The notes beneath the pieces were generated by a model. The model was not told the origin of the DNA. It ran no database searches and saw nothing but the letters and a program-made list of their open reading frames with translations. Position numbers and translations under genes: made by a program. Positions 38,501-48,999 of a DNA stretch of 64,000 bases are shown here, one piece after another; position 1 is the stretch's first letter; every line of letters starts with the position of its first letter. The DNA is from Apostichopus japonicus (taxonomy: Eukaryota > Echinodermata > Holothuroidea > Aspidochirotida > Stichopodidae). The DNA lies in NCBI RefSeq assembly GCF_037975245.1, contig NC_092569.1, positions 33,379,668-33,443,667 of the forward strand, given 5' to 3'.

Positions 38501-41470
38501 ACCTCATTAAACATTCTTAAAAGTTGAAACCTTTTTCCCGCTGAATTTCTTAAATTAGGAAGGCGAGTTTTACGTCAATTCAAGATGTACACAAAAGTCA
38601 ACTTGTAGGAACAACCAGATCACAGAGGCGAATTACCAGTGTAGTAGTAACGCAACATGTCTTTCGAGAGGCGGTGTCCGTAAATGTTACTGCAATCAAA
38701 ACTACGAAGGGGACGGAGTGACGTGTACCCACAGCTGCTTCGTTGCTGCCAAAGGAAGTGTGTTAAGGGTCAGTACGATTCTTCTAAAGTATCTTAAATG
38801 CTGTGTCTGTAATTTATTTAGACCTTGCAAAAATACATAGCATGGTAACCCAGTCATGATACAAGATCGTTGAACAAGTTAAAACGCTCATGAACGAATA
38901 TTAGTGTTAATCCAGTACGTCATCAAAAGTCGTTTAAAGTGTAAAAAATTAAAATGTATTTTCCTATCTTTGGAATATGTTGTTTATCATTGATCTTTCC
39001 AGGAAGGTGAATCCTACATTAATTCTGACTGTTCCTTACGGATAACTTGCAGCAGTAACGTACTCACAAGCGAGAGGTACAGTTGCAGTGCAGGCGCAAC
39101 CTGCGAGGAGCGGAATGGTATACATAGATGTTACTGTAACGAATGGTTTGAAGGTGATGGTGTTACATGTACCCGCAGTGGTCCGAGAGATTGTTCTGAT
39201 CTTTACACAGCAGATAGAAGAAATAGCGGAATATATACTATTTATCCCGCTGGAAGCGCCGGATTTGAAGTTTATTGTGAAATGTCTAGTGGGGGATGGA
39301 CAGTAAGTTTTAGCTTTTGACAAAAAGCTGTACCATGTTAAACTTGTGTTTTCTTATATGACAGGACTTAATTCACTAAAATTTGAAGTAAATTATTCCA
39401 TTATTTAATTAAATTGATCCATCTTCCTATCAGTTTCATCCAAAGCGGATTATAGTCATTTCTCTTACTTATTGTAGTACAATGAGACATTTTATACATT
39501 ACTTACTTGCCATCTATGAACTAATCGATTCTCTTTGTAGATTTTGCAACGACGTACAAGTAGATCCGTCAGCTTTAACCGAAACTGGAATGAGTACAAA
39601 CACGGTTTTGGAATTCCAACAGGAGATCATTGGATTGGCAACGATAAAATATACAAATTGACAAACCAAAAAACCTACCATCTTCTAATAGAAAAGACAA
39701 CCACGGAAGGATCAACATACGACAGCCGTTATTCATCTTTCAGTATCAGTAACGAGGGAGACAAATACCAACTGTCATTGGGTGGCTACAATGGAGATGC
39801 TGGTATGTATTGTGCTAAATGCCAATCATACGCACACTTTTAGTTACTGCGTAATCCTATTCTAACATAACTACCTGTAGTCGTAGTCTAATCGTACATA
39901 TACTCAAGCCATGTTATAAATCTAGTGTAGGTTTTAATGTAGAACTATGTACTAGACACCGTGCTTAGAGTATCGTACAATGAGTATATATGAGCTCATT
40001 GTATATCATCTTTACATTTTAGCACGTGTTTTTATAATTATAGATCGTAACATCATAATATATCATATCAACCAAGTACCTTTATAGTTTTGCGTCTAAT
40101 TTCTCCCATTTTCATTCAGACTTTGTCGATCTTAGAAAAAAAGAAAGAATAATAACCAGTCTGGGATCCTTAGATATTTCATTAAATATAACTTTACCGT
40201 TTTCAAAAGAGAAGCAAATTAAGTTTCATTAAACGATTGAATATTCGTTCATGGAATTATTGAGAGGCTCACAATATAACATTAATAATCGAAAAATATC
40301 AAATAATTCGGATAATTTTTTGGAGAGATCAGTCGAGATGCATTGTATATGTTACCTTTCCAAAGAGCATTACCTGTCTTAGTTCTTATCTTTATGAATG
40401 TATAATTCAGATAATAGGTATAACTCATTATTTTGTCAATATCATATGAAAGTAAAAACGTCAGATGAAAGATAAGACGTTTCACAAAAGATGTTGGTGA
40501 CGAATAAGAGAAAATTAAACACTTTACCTATTTCCCCTCTTATTTGAAAAACTAGTAAGTTGAACAAATCTTTAGTTTACTTCTAATCATCTCACAAGTA
40601 CCTTTAAATCGCTTTACTAAATAATATTCGTCGCACAAGTGAAAAAATTCTATACATGTTACTATTTATATCAAATACATTATTGAATAATGAACGATGA
40701 TATGAACTATGATTCCCAAACAAATTGTCAGAATTGAAACCTCTCCAGCAAACTGGAAATTAACACCTATCTTCAAATTTGTAAACTGCGAAAGGAAAGT
40801 TTAAGAACTTCTAGAAACATAGCAAATCTTAATCAAGCCCAAACATGAAATAACATAACAGCCAAAGGCAATGACAACCGCCTATTACAGCAAACCAACC
40901 CACGGCATTTAATAACGTCCAGTATGTAAATATGTAAACTTGACAAGAACATAACTTCATTAAGTATTTGCTTATTTCTTTCCAGGTAATAACGCAATGG
41001 GCGCAAATTCAGGGTATCGATTTAGTACGCGAGATCGAGACAATGATGGATCGAGTACCTTCGATTGCGCAGAAAAACACCGAGGTGGCTGGTGGTATCC
41101 AGACGATAGTAATACGGGCTCTACCAGCAACTGCTACTCATTCAGCAACCGCGTATTTACAGGTAACTACGAATATATTGACTGTCGCTGTTACTACAAT
41201 TATTACTTAGATTATTGTACATATCGTGAACCTTCTGAACGTCCAGTTCAAAAATGCCATAACTGTGACGGATGTACTTCTCTGAATCATGCTTATATAT
41301 GCTGCGCAAGCAAAAACCGGGTCTATAAGACAACTAATTTTTACTCCTGCGGGTACTCCAATCTCAACGGTGACTACTCGTTCAACGATTACCGCGGTAT
41401 ATTCTGGAATAATCTTCACGGTTCAGATTGCAGTATTGTTACAACCACAATGAAAATCCTTTCAGTTTAA
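23498..41470 (+). CDS. Gene B: secreted FReD-TIL-(EGF)9-FReD protein
   Basis: Sixteen exons join without a stop: 23498-23563, 30505-30535, 31179-31351, 31706-31970, 32807-33018, eight EGF exons (33288-33497, 34353-34562, 35059-35268, 35764-35973, 36462-36671, 37164-37373, 37861-38070, 38559-38768), 39003-39302, 39541-39802 and 40986-41470. The predicted protein is about 1157 residues. Order: signal peptide, first half of a FReD, TIL domain, eight tandem 70-residue EGF-like modules, a ninth EGF-like module joined to a second, complete FReD. The EGF array would act as a spacer or multivalent stalk between the two ends (inference). All introns inside the array are phase 0. A host-defence lectin role is plausible from the FReD family but not shown. 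Transcript evidence is needed for the number of EGF exons used. Confidence 0.85.
23564..30504 (+). other. Intron 1 of gene B
   Basis: About 6.9 kb, very AT-rich, with no recognisable coding exon. It contains a C/A homopolymer patch near 26790-26820, a duplicated segment (28979-29117 and 30137-30255) and one copy of the CCTAGCAGG dispersed repeat at 29755-29835. An open frame from 28945 (MEAFTEFILFMFAFVLHVS) is signal-peptide-like but lies in the duplicated segment. Confidence 0.6.
29755..29835. repeat. Dispersed repeat copy 2 (Penelope-like terminal motif?)
   Basis: Best-preserved copy: GACGTTTCGATCCTAGCAGG then ATCTTCTTCAAAGGCTAAAT. It lies between the two arms of the local duplication in intron 1 of gene B. 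See copies at 611-690 and 57291-57372. Confidence 0.55.
30505..30535 (+). CDS. Gene B exon 2, short linker exon
   Basis: 31 nt between TTACACAG and G|GTAGGT, phase 0 to 1, encoding GIVGADRRSS plus a split Gly. It links the signal peptide to the first FReD exon in frame. Same length and phases as gene A 222-252. Confidence 0.65.
31179..31351 (+). CDS. Gene B exon 3: start of first FReD
   Basis: 173 nt after CATCCAG: YPRDCREVLN, SGVYLTKPDGYPEPF, YCDND and GGWT, the FReD opening. Donor ACG|GTATGC. It is clearly more divergent from A and C than those two are from each other. Confidence 0.87.
31706..31970 (+). CDS. Gene B exon 4: middle of first FReD
   Basis: 265 nt: VLQRR, VNFNRSWKDFRNGFGF, GNEKIAFLTNQ, YQLRMDFEN, YDDFRISDEWGDYY. 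Ends in phase 1 at G|GTAAGC. No Ca2+-loop exon follows; the protein continues into a TIL domain. Confidence 0.87.
32807..33018 (+). CDS. Gene B exon 5: TIL domain
   Basis: 212 nt, phase 1 to 0, acceptor TTTTCTAG. Nine Cys in TIL order (EWC, ENC, ERTC, DTC, QCVC, ERC, NQC, NC). It ends CFVADKGGLLR|GTCAGT, and the following intron matches the introns after the EGF exons, unlike the TIL exons of A and C, which end at GCA|GTAAGT. Confidence 0.83.
33288..33497 (+). CDS. Gene B EGF exon e1
   Basis: Founder-like member of the array: 210 nt, phase 0-0, acceptor CAAATCAG, starts TDEFYVNSRC, Cys pattern C10, C16, C28, C34, C43, C45, C56, C60, GDGVTC at 51-56. The central segment CSDHATCDERDDVRKC is closest to that of gene A exon 6. 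Confidence 0.85.
34045..34205 (+). pseudogene. Decayed FReD opening exon inside the EGF-repeat intron
   Basis: After GCAAGCCAG the frame reads NCQSRDVLHL, GKHHITSTGVHSF and RSFQTYCNLS, resembling the FReD opening (C-x-EVL, SGVY, FQTYC) of exon 3. There is no GGWT or donor after it, and in later repeat units (for example 35450-35546 and 36160 on) the same frame is stopped. It is best read as an exon fossil copied along with the repeat. Confidence 0.45.
34353..34562 (+). CDS. Gene B EGF exon e2 (type T)
   Basis: 210 nt, open, acceptor TTAAATTAG, donor AGG|GTCAGT. Type T is marked by CSDHATCDTRTGVRKC. It lies 1065 bp after e1; the extra length holds an additional diverged intron half-unit. Confidence 0.85.
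35059..35268 (+). CDS. Gene B EGF exon e3 (type S)
   Basis: 210 nt, open, same splice sites. Type S is marked by CSSHATCLSRGGVRKC and NYDGDGVTC. Spacing to e2 is 706 bp. Confidence 0.85.
35764..35973 (+). CDS. Gene B EGF exon e4 (type S)
   Basis: 210 nt; the exon reads identical to e3, and the flanking intron is nearly identical over the 705-bp unit. This points to a very recent duplication, or to gene conversion or an assembly duplicate. Confidence 0.85.
36462..36671 (+). CDS. Gene B EGF exon e5 (type T)
   Basis: 210 nt, open, type T centre (DTRTGVRKC) but with the NYDGDG end of type S. Spacing 698 bp. Confidence 0.85.
37164..37373 (+). CDS. Gene B EGF exon e6 (type S)
   Basis: 210 nt, open, type S (CLSRGGVRKC). 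Acceptor context TTTAATTAG differs by one base from its siblings. Spacing 702 bp. Confidence 0.85.
37861..38070 (+). CDS. Gene B EGF exon e7 (type T)
   Basis: 210 nt, open, type T. Spacing 697 bp. One change in the C-terminal region gives C-I-H-N-C instead of C-T-H-N-C. Confidence 0.85.
38559..38768 (+). CDS. Gene B EGF exon e8 (type S)
   Basis: 210 nt, open, type S with two changes (CSSNATC, and C-T-H-S-C near the end). Spacing 698 bp. The intron that follows is no longer the repeat-unit type but matches the intron before the final EGF exon of gene A. Confidence 0.85.
39003..39302 (+). CDS. Gene B: EGF-like module fused to start of second FReD
   Basis: 300 nt, phase 0-0, acceptor TTTCCAG, donor ACA|GTAAGT. 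EGESYINSDCSL, YCNEWFEGDGVTC, then PRDCSDLY, YTIYPAGS, FEVYCEMS, GGWT. Very similar to A 3463-3762 and C 59622-59921. Confidence 0.87.
39541..39802 (+). CDS. Gene B: middle of second FReD
   Basis: 262 nt: ILQRR, FNRNWNEYKHGFG, GDHWIGNDKIYKLTNQ, YSSFSISNE, GGYNGDAG. Phase 0 to 1, donor G|GTATGT. Confidence 0.88.
40986..41470 (+). CDS. Gene B: terminal FReD exon with Cys-rich insertion
   Basis: Acceptor TTTCCAG, phase 1 entry. Ca2+ loop FSTRDRDND, DCAEKHRGGWWYPDD, an insertion of about 77 residues with nine Cys, then YSCGYSNLNGDY, GIFW, TTTMKI and a TAA stop (41468-41470). Most insertion cysteines are shared with gene A, while the Tyr run seen in A is absent. Confidence 0.88.
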
Positions 41471-41814
41471 TGATCAAAGTAATAATTTGAAGTCTCAAAA
41501 GGAACAAGGGCAGGAAACGGTTGGCGATATAATAAAATGTATTAAATGAATAAGTAGCTAACATTTTATAGTCATTACATCACGTACATGATCATTAACG
41601 TTGATCTGTCATGACTAAAGGTGATCACATGTAGACTATCAAGGCATTCATATGTTTTGAGGGACAATACCAACTGACGGTGAATTATATAGCACATGAG
41701 ACTCGATGAATTATGATACTTTGTCTGTTCCCCGAAACTTGCATTGAACTTGGAATGTGTTCGTTAAAATGTCATCTTTAATAATGGCACTGAGAATGAT
41801 ATAACATAAAATAC

Positions 41815-41820
41815 AATAAA
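41815..41820 (+). promoter_or_regulatory. Candidate poly(A) signal of gene B
   Basis: AATAAA about 345 nt after the stop, inside AATAAAAGTATATGAAAC, which is conserved after gene A. Confidence 0.5.
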
Positions 41821-44249
41821 AGTATATGAAACATGGCACCAGTATGATGACTAGTATTATTTTTTCAAATGTTGCCAATATGTTTTATAGAAGCAAATGG
41901 CAACGTGGGAACGACATCAAATACCTTTATATATGATTTCTGAGTTATTTAGTTAGTTTGTCTGACGATCAGTTATTCTAGTAGACTCCTGAGATAAAGG
42001 CACTGTTATATGCAGAAAAAAACACACCCAGACGAAGCCACCCTAATATGTTCCATCCTTATTCTCGAATCACCTTCCTTAGAGTGACACAATAAGTTCA
42101 TGTATTAGCGTTCGATAACTAAAGAAGCGTTTACATTCACACGAAGTTGATCATATATAAGCATTGTTCCGGGCGACTCCTTTAATAAGTTATTTGTCAA
42201 AGGATTGAACTCAACCAGTCTCCCTTACTTAACTTATTAGTCTACATAACTGTATTTTTCCCTTACTCATCTCCTGTAAGCATATGATGCAGTGTTTATT
42301 CATTTTGTCGTCTGCTTGATTGCCCTAAATATACAAAAAAAAAAAAATACTATCGTCCTCCGAATTGCTAGTTAAGTCGATCCCTATCAAACCTCTTCCA
42401 TTCCAGCACATATTTAAACTGTACTATTGTGTTTAAAATATAACAAATATGAGAGATATTCCGCCATGAAACCCTTTGTGACTTACAAATTAAAAGGAGT
42501 GTTTTGTAACAATTTTACAGAAATGGGAGGGCGGAGAGAAAGTTGGGGGGGGGGGTGGAACACGGAATGACAGTGGCCTTTTGATCCGACTCCACATCCC
42601 TTGTGTTGTAAATTACACAAAGAACTGGCGATTATATATTATACAAATTTTCTTCACCGAATGTCTCGTTTGAAAAATTGCAATTTCTCTCAACTGTAAA
42701 TTTTACTTCATGAATAAATTCAAGCAATTTCTGTATAGGAAGTGCTGGAGTAAACCTTATGTCTTAGTAAATAGAAAGAACAATTGTTAGAAAGTATCAA
42801 ATAAAGAAAGGCTTAAAAAGGGGAAATATTATAGCAGTCTTTAATACCCACATATTTCATTGACAGCACCACATCCGCTGTTTCCTCCAATTAGACCATA
42901 TAAACTGTGACTAGGATATTTTCTAAAATTTCATAGCTTTTAGTTCATTTATGGATGTAAAATACTACAACGAAAAGAACACGTGATATGAAAAACCGAC
43001 TGTTATTTTATCCCAAATAGTTGACACCAACTTCGACTTACGTTCAACAAATATAAAAAGTGAATAATAAGATAAATGGACTCGATGTATCGTCCTTGTG
43101 AACGCCGTCACATTATTGTTGTTTCGTGTTGACATAATTGTTCCTCTTCAAAGTGATTGAGGTGATTCATGTTATCAGACATTTGACAGTTACACGGGTC
43201 TTATTTTCATCCCAATGAATTAGATAATATACCCTTTTCTGCATTTCAGTAGCTTTATGGGTATATGTTTTTGTACTTTACCAGACCCACTTTCAATACC
43301 CCTAATTCCTCACTCATCATTGCACAAGAGAAAGTTATAATAACGTTTGCAACGTTCTGATAATGTAATCTAATTTAATTAATGATTAAGTAAATATTGA
43401 CGGATACTGCTAAAATATTGGTGGGAAAATATGATTGAATAATTGCTTATCAATTCCACAAATAAATATTTCATAGAGTATATGATGTAAGGTCCCCCCC
43501 GACCCATACACCCTCTGGAAAAGAGGGGGCTCTTCCGATTGTACTTTGTTTTAGAACTTTACCAGAACCATTTCCAATATCCCATATTCCTAACGTATCT
43601 CAACCCCACTCATCACTGTACAACTGCATTATTATATATACAAAGGTCGCGTATACGACATTTGAAATCAAAATATCTTTATTCACTTATATTTGATTGG
43701 TAATAGACAAATAAGCATGTATTTTCATTTTTATATCCTATTATTGGTGAAAGTCGATTTGTCCGGTGACAGGAATTTACAAGCAGTATGGGACGCCGAA
43801 TATTTTGCTGCAAAATTTGCTACCAGTAATTCACAGTGAATTTTTTTTTTTGTGTTAGAGGGTGGAACATAACACAATTTTGGAATGGTATTTATTTATA
43901 TTGATTGAAGAAAAACGATCAAAGAAAAATCAGCAACAACAATGATTAGGACCTTTGTATTCTACTCTGTAAAATAAAAATAATAAGCTTAAACGGAATG
44001 GGAGAAAATGTTGAAGAAATCGAGAGAAATTTAATAATATTCCGACAATGAGTTATTATTGGCGAATTTTCTTAATTTTTAAAAATGTGTTTGAATCAAC
44101 GCTTATCATTTATAAGTATGAGATGATAGCTCTTCTACGATATGTGTACCCTCCGGAAGGAAAAAAGGGGGCTCTTTCAATTAATAATGAAATGTACTCA
44201 TGTAGTCAAACTGTAGGGTGAATTATGTAGACCTAATCTTTCAAATTTC
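41821..44249. other. 3' flank of gene B without a gene
   Basis: Homologous to the gene A flank up to about 43490 and again from about 43940. Open frames are short and not conserved in the A copy. It contains C-rich and G-rich homopolymer patches near 42546 and 43494. Confidence 0.65.
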
Positions 44250-44253
44250 ATCT

Positions 44254-45365
44254 TGTAGCACCCCTAATATTTCCCAATAGTAGTGTCTATGGTTTTGTCC
44301 CCCTGTATAATATACCCTTACCCTCCACTTTTGTTTTCCATTTCTTCTTATCTATTTGTGGTATTTTGTTGAATAACGCTCACAGAGTCAATGAACTGTG
44401 TGCATTACCCCTCAGTGGACTAATTTCCTGCTAGAAGGACCACTAAGCCCTGTGTGGTTTGGCTTCACACTTAAATTACTCTTAGGTTACGCTACGCTAG
44501 TGATAATTTATCTGTTATTCTCAACACTAACAGACCAGGCCTTGTTTTATTCTCCCTTAAGTGTAATTAGTTTGTCACGCTCTCTGTAATCTCTGGTGGA
44601 GTAAGTTAAAGATTTGGCAAGACAGTTTATCTACTTCCTGGAGTACTGGTAGCCAATCTAAGTAAAATCTTGTCTGGTAGGGTGGGATAACAACCTTCCC
44701 TTTGTTCAAAGAATGGCTTAAAACATCCAAGTTTGCAAGCAACACTACCATTCACCAAGACACTCCAAACTGCCATGCACCTGGCTGTGCCAGACTGTAC
44801 CAGTTTTCATTAGAAATTAATTATATTAATTTCTACACAGCTTATTCATATGTAGTTGATGTAGTTTTCACCTATCGAGGGACCATGCCTATAGATGTCC
44901 TCTTAGACGGTAATCTTAGACGCCGGAATCCCCACTCCTGGTCCGGGTAACCAAAAACGCATGATGTATCCCCACTAATAGATCTATGCCATTCGTGGAC
45001 TGGGGGACTGAGGGACTGATCCTTTATTCAACGAGATGGGCGTGACCCCGAGTTATTAGTACTAGTAGGCCATTAGTGTTAGGCCATGATGACTTTCATG
45101 TGTTAATTATGTTTTAACTTATTTGTATTTTATCTATTTTAATTATTTTTGCATATCGTAATTCTCTTTTACCGTATGGTGAATAGATAATATTTACCCT
45201 GCGAATTTCGATAGAACATCGCGTTTGTCCTCATTTTAATATACTGTGTTAATATCTTCACAAAGGCATGCGACTCATCACAGAATTGAACCCCGCTTCC
45301 CTTGATCTTACGTATCTCGTGGTTGCGTAACCAGCACATATTTAGTCCTAAAGCTAAGTGCCACA
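44254..45365. mobile_element. Solo LTR of a retrotransposon (1112 bp)
   Basis: The insert starts TGTAGCAC and ends GTGCCACA, giving the TG...CA ends and an imperfect 8-bp terminal inverted repeat (TGTRGCAC). It is bounded by ATCT on both sides (44250-44253 and 45366-45369), a 4-bp target duplication. The homologous gene A flank near 19711 has a single ATCT at this place, so the empty site is visible. No internal retroelement genes; the small open frames within (for example 44398-44589) are not regarded as genes. Confidence 0.8.
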
Positions 45366-46530
45366 ATCTCATGATCTTTCTTCCAGTAAGTATAGTTGTT
45401 GGATAGAGACCTTAATCAATATCACATATTTTACTTTTTACTCATTTTTCCGTTTAAGGTGTTTATTTTTTCCATTACTAACTTCCATTGTGGGGAGAAC
45501 ATGGCTGGAGTACTAGGGTGGGGTGTGGTTTAAATATTATTTTTATGTTAACAACCTTGTGTGATATTACTACGTCAGCATGCATTAACAGTCATTGTAA
45601 GGTACAACAGAGAAACATCAAATGTGTCTTAAACGATGACTTAAGGTAGCTCTTTCGTCTTGATAATTATAGTCCAAGAAAAAACAAAATGAGTGCTAAA
45701 TATGTGTCAATAGCTATTGAAGTTTTCAAAACATTCACCATTAAATTTTGCTAAATCTCTGGAAAGCTCCTTTAAAGTATCATTGCTGATGACATTGGCT
45801 CCTCGGGGCAGGCCTTAACGTTAATGCTAATGCATTGTTTTAACAATCTAATAAATCAACCAGGTGATTTCCCTTTAACTTCATGTATGACGTCAGAGAT
45901 TTTTGTGCTATTCAGTCTACCAATTAAGTATATGAACAATATATATAATAGGCTCATCAACGAACAAGCTATGAAACTGAGAGTTTAATCAATGTGATTA
46001 GTTACATCACCACCATATTATACTTTTTATTTTAATATGTGACTCCGCTTCTCGCTTTAATACGTACACAAAAGTATCTGGACCAATTGATGAATCACTT
46101 TATGTATCAATTACAAATTAGCCTTCCTGGGGTTAAAAACATTAGTGACAAACTCTGAGAATTGTCTGCAGCTTAACGAAACAGCTACCTACTATACTAA
46201 CCACGATGAATTCGCATCATCAATTAAATGTACAACTCTCATAAAAACCTGTGAATAACTCCAGTTTACTTAAAGTAAGGTTCGTGTGTAGCTGGTGCTT
46301 TAATAACAAAATCTTAAAAAGCTCAGCTTGGTCATGGGAAACAAATGGCTAAAATGTTTATGACGATTTGTTTTATTATTAATAAACTAAACTGTACTTA
46401 ACATGTCTGAACCAGTGAGCCAAATCTGTAATATAAAATGCGTCTAACGTATTCAGTTATAAACATTTTATAGCATGGATATATGGATATTTCTAAATAG
46501 AGAGTAAATGAAATATAAAAAAAAGTAAAT
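45366..46530. other. Intergenic, no feature recognised
   Basis: AT-rich sequence. The first 200 bp continue the homology with 19720-19910. No coding, RNA or repeat structure was recognised in the rest. Confidence 0.5.
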
Positions 46531-46535
46531 GAAAA

Positions 46536-47105
46536 AATTTACCGCGGTAACATACCACACTTTACCACGGTAAAACCGGGGTGAAAACGAGGTAAATATG
46601 TTGTACATCACCGCGGTGTTTTAGCCCTATGGACGCGGTTAACCGCGGTTTACCGCAGTAAATTACCACAAATTTACCATAGTTTTACCTCGCTTTTACC
46701 GCCCTTTTACTACACTTTTACTACGCTTTTACCCTAAATTTACCACAGTTTTACCGTTCTCCTACCCCAATTGTACTGTATATTTACCACGCTTTTTCCT
46801 AAGCTTTACCTCAATTAACCACGCTTTACCACGGTTTACCGTTCTTTTACCCCAATTTTACCGAAGATTTTCCACGCTTTAACCCTAAATTTATCACAGT
46901 TTTACCCTTATTTTACCCCAATTATACCGTATATTTACCGTGCTTTTTCCTTAGTTTTACCTCAATTTACCATACTTTTACCACAGTTTACCGTTCTTTT
47001 ACCGTTATTTTATATGGTTTTATAGTAGATTTACCACGCTTTTACCTTAGTGTTACCTCAGTTTACCATGATTTTACACTAATTGTAGGACAGTTTTACC
47101 TTACA
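46536..47105. repeat. Hierarchical minisatellite of TTTTACC units
   Basis: About 570 bp of degenerate 11-12 bp units of the form TTTTACCACGC, with a longer period of about 150 bp: CCCTAAATTTA-CACAGTTTTAC at 46733 and 46883, and CCCCAATT-TAC-GTATATTTACC at 46766 and 46917. The left edge holds short palindromes such as TTACCGCGGTAA. Confidence 0.8.
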
Positions 47106-48960
47106 TTGAGCATGATTTTGTCCTAATTTCAAACAGCATGTACACCATAAATTTCTTTGAATTTCACCCATCAGTGTACTGTATCATAATTTGGCCATAT
47201 GCCTTTACCCTTATTGTAATGGTTGTATGCCTGTTAGTCCACAGTTGTAGCATGCAACCGTTTTTAATTGATCAAATCCATGGAGGTTTCACACATAAGA
47301 ATGCCTTGTTGAATTTCAATAACCTTAGCTGGTATGATTCCTGACTCTCTTCTTTTGACTTAATTGGTAGTCCAGGTTGGACTTTTGATCTCCTATTGTC
47401 CTCAAAGACTTGGTTTAGATGAAGAGAGCAACAACAACAATAAAGGAGTTTACCCCTGTTCGACCTCGCAAGAGGTCCTACGGGGGATAATATTTAAGTT
47501 TTGAAGAATAGACAATGTTTTATTTTTTTTCTAGGGAAAGTTGTCTATTATTCAAACAGGGAGATGCTGAGAAGAGAAGTATTGTTCGATTAACATTGCT
47601 AAGAAGCCATAAATAAACAAGAGGTCGGAGCTGAGGAGCCAATTAGGTAGGGATCACTAAAGGGGAGGAATTTCTAATTAAATGGGATTTAAAGACAGAG
47701 CGGTATCTATTGTTTGGGTCGGAAGTGGTTGCTACTTAGTTGGAGTTTTTGAGTTTTACTTAGTGTATAAGTACACCTGGAATCTGGGGGCTAGACCACC
47801 AAATTGAGTTAATCTACACAATGCTTGTCGTTGAGACCGCCTACTTCCTTGTTGTAATATTACAATTAGAGATACTAAAAACATATCTTGGTATCATTTT
47901 GACCACATCACCATGTACTATACACCCATCATTAGATATCATTCAGTTTAACTACGGCATCTGTGTGAGTAAAACCATGTGGTTGCTCCTTACTACCAGT
48001 TAACATTTTAATCCAGTGTCAAACATTTTGTCTGACACAGTACGATTGAATGTGATCTCTTTTAGTAGGTTTATATACTTCACTATGATCATATGTGACC
48101 ACATTACGAATACAATCCTCTAATCGCAACTATGTGATATACCTATACCAGGTAATATATGAGTATAAAGACAGAGACACAGGCAGAGGCGTAGGTGTAG
48201 CACTGAACTTTAGCGATACGTACAATACTACAGATGTAAATATTGATTTAATTTGTACAACATTTTGAACATCTTTTTCTGCAGGTTAAATCAGGTAACA
48301 AAAATACATGTATTGATGTGGTTTCTACCCCTCCCCCCAGGTTCAAACTGTACATTGTTTATCGAAGCGTTTGAAAACTATTAATTTATTTGCGTGCAAC
48401 CTTCAAAAATAAGGATACCTGCATTATGGGGGCTGATTCATTAATAAACATCCCTGAGTCGAAGCATTTATTTACTAATGTTAGTATTACTTCAATTACT
48501 CCTGAACTACAGGAATTCGGTTGGTTTGAAATATTGACTTACACAAACGTTTAGGAGTGTTGTGACGCTTTTATTAATGTTGTAACCTCTTCAATATACA
48601 AGCATTGTCCTCTTTAAAAAATCGCAATCATAGCCAGGTTTGCTAAATTCTATCAAACATAAAAATGCCTATACCGAAAATCTGTCAGTAATTTTTCTGA
48701 TAGACGAAAACAAAAACATACCATTTGTAAGAACAAGTTAAATATTATTATCATAAAGGTTAGACGTGACCATTTTCGCGAAAATAATAGGTCTAAGTTT
48801 AACAATGTCAAGAAAACATATTTCGTGGACAATACTTTATTGAAGACAAAAAGTAATAATCCAAATATTTGACACATGATGACCGATGCGAGGAAAACTA
48901 GTGACTCCCAGGTCATTGTCAAAGCTTTTAATATTTAACTCATAAATGTTGGTCCATCAT
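47106..48960. other. Intergenic, no gene recognised
   Basis: Short open frames only. A stretch near 47440-47490 with CTGTTCGACCTCGC recalls a tRNA-type B box as found in some SINEs, but no A box or element borders were seen. Confidence 0.4.
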
Positions 48961-48999
48961 TGGCCAGCAAAATAAATAAAAATAACAATCCTAACTATT

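Larger units (their letters stand above)
33540..38520. repeat. Tandem exon-intron repeat array of about 700 bp units
   Basis: The EGF exons sit in repeat units of 697-706 bp in which the introns are also conserved: GTGGCGTGTGCATCGCGGTT, AAAACTGTCAGTCAAGGG, ACGGAATGCGACATTTGACA and CCTTTTCC-GCTGAATTTCTT recur in order. The types run T-S-S-T-S-T-S, which suggests amplification of T-S dimers of about 1.4 kb. Confidence 0.9.
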
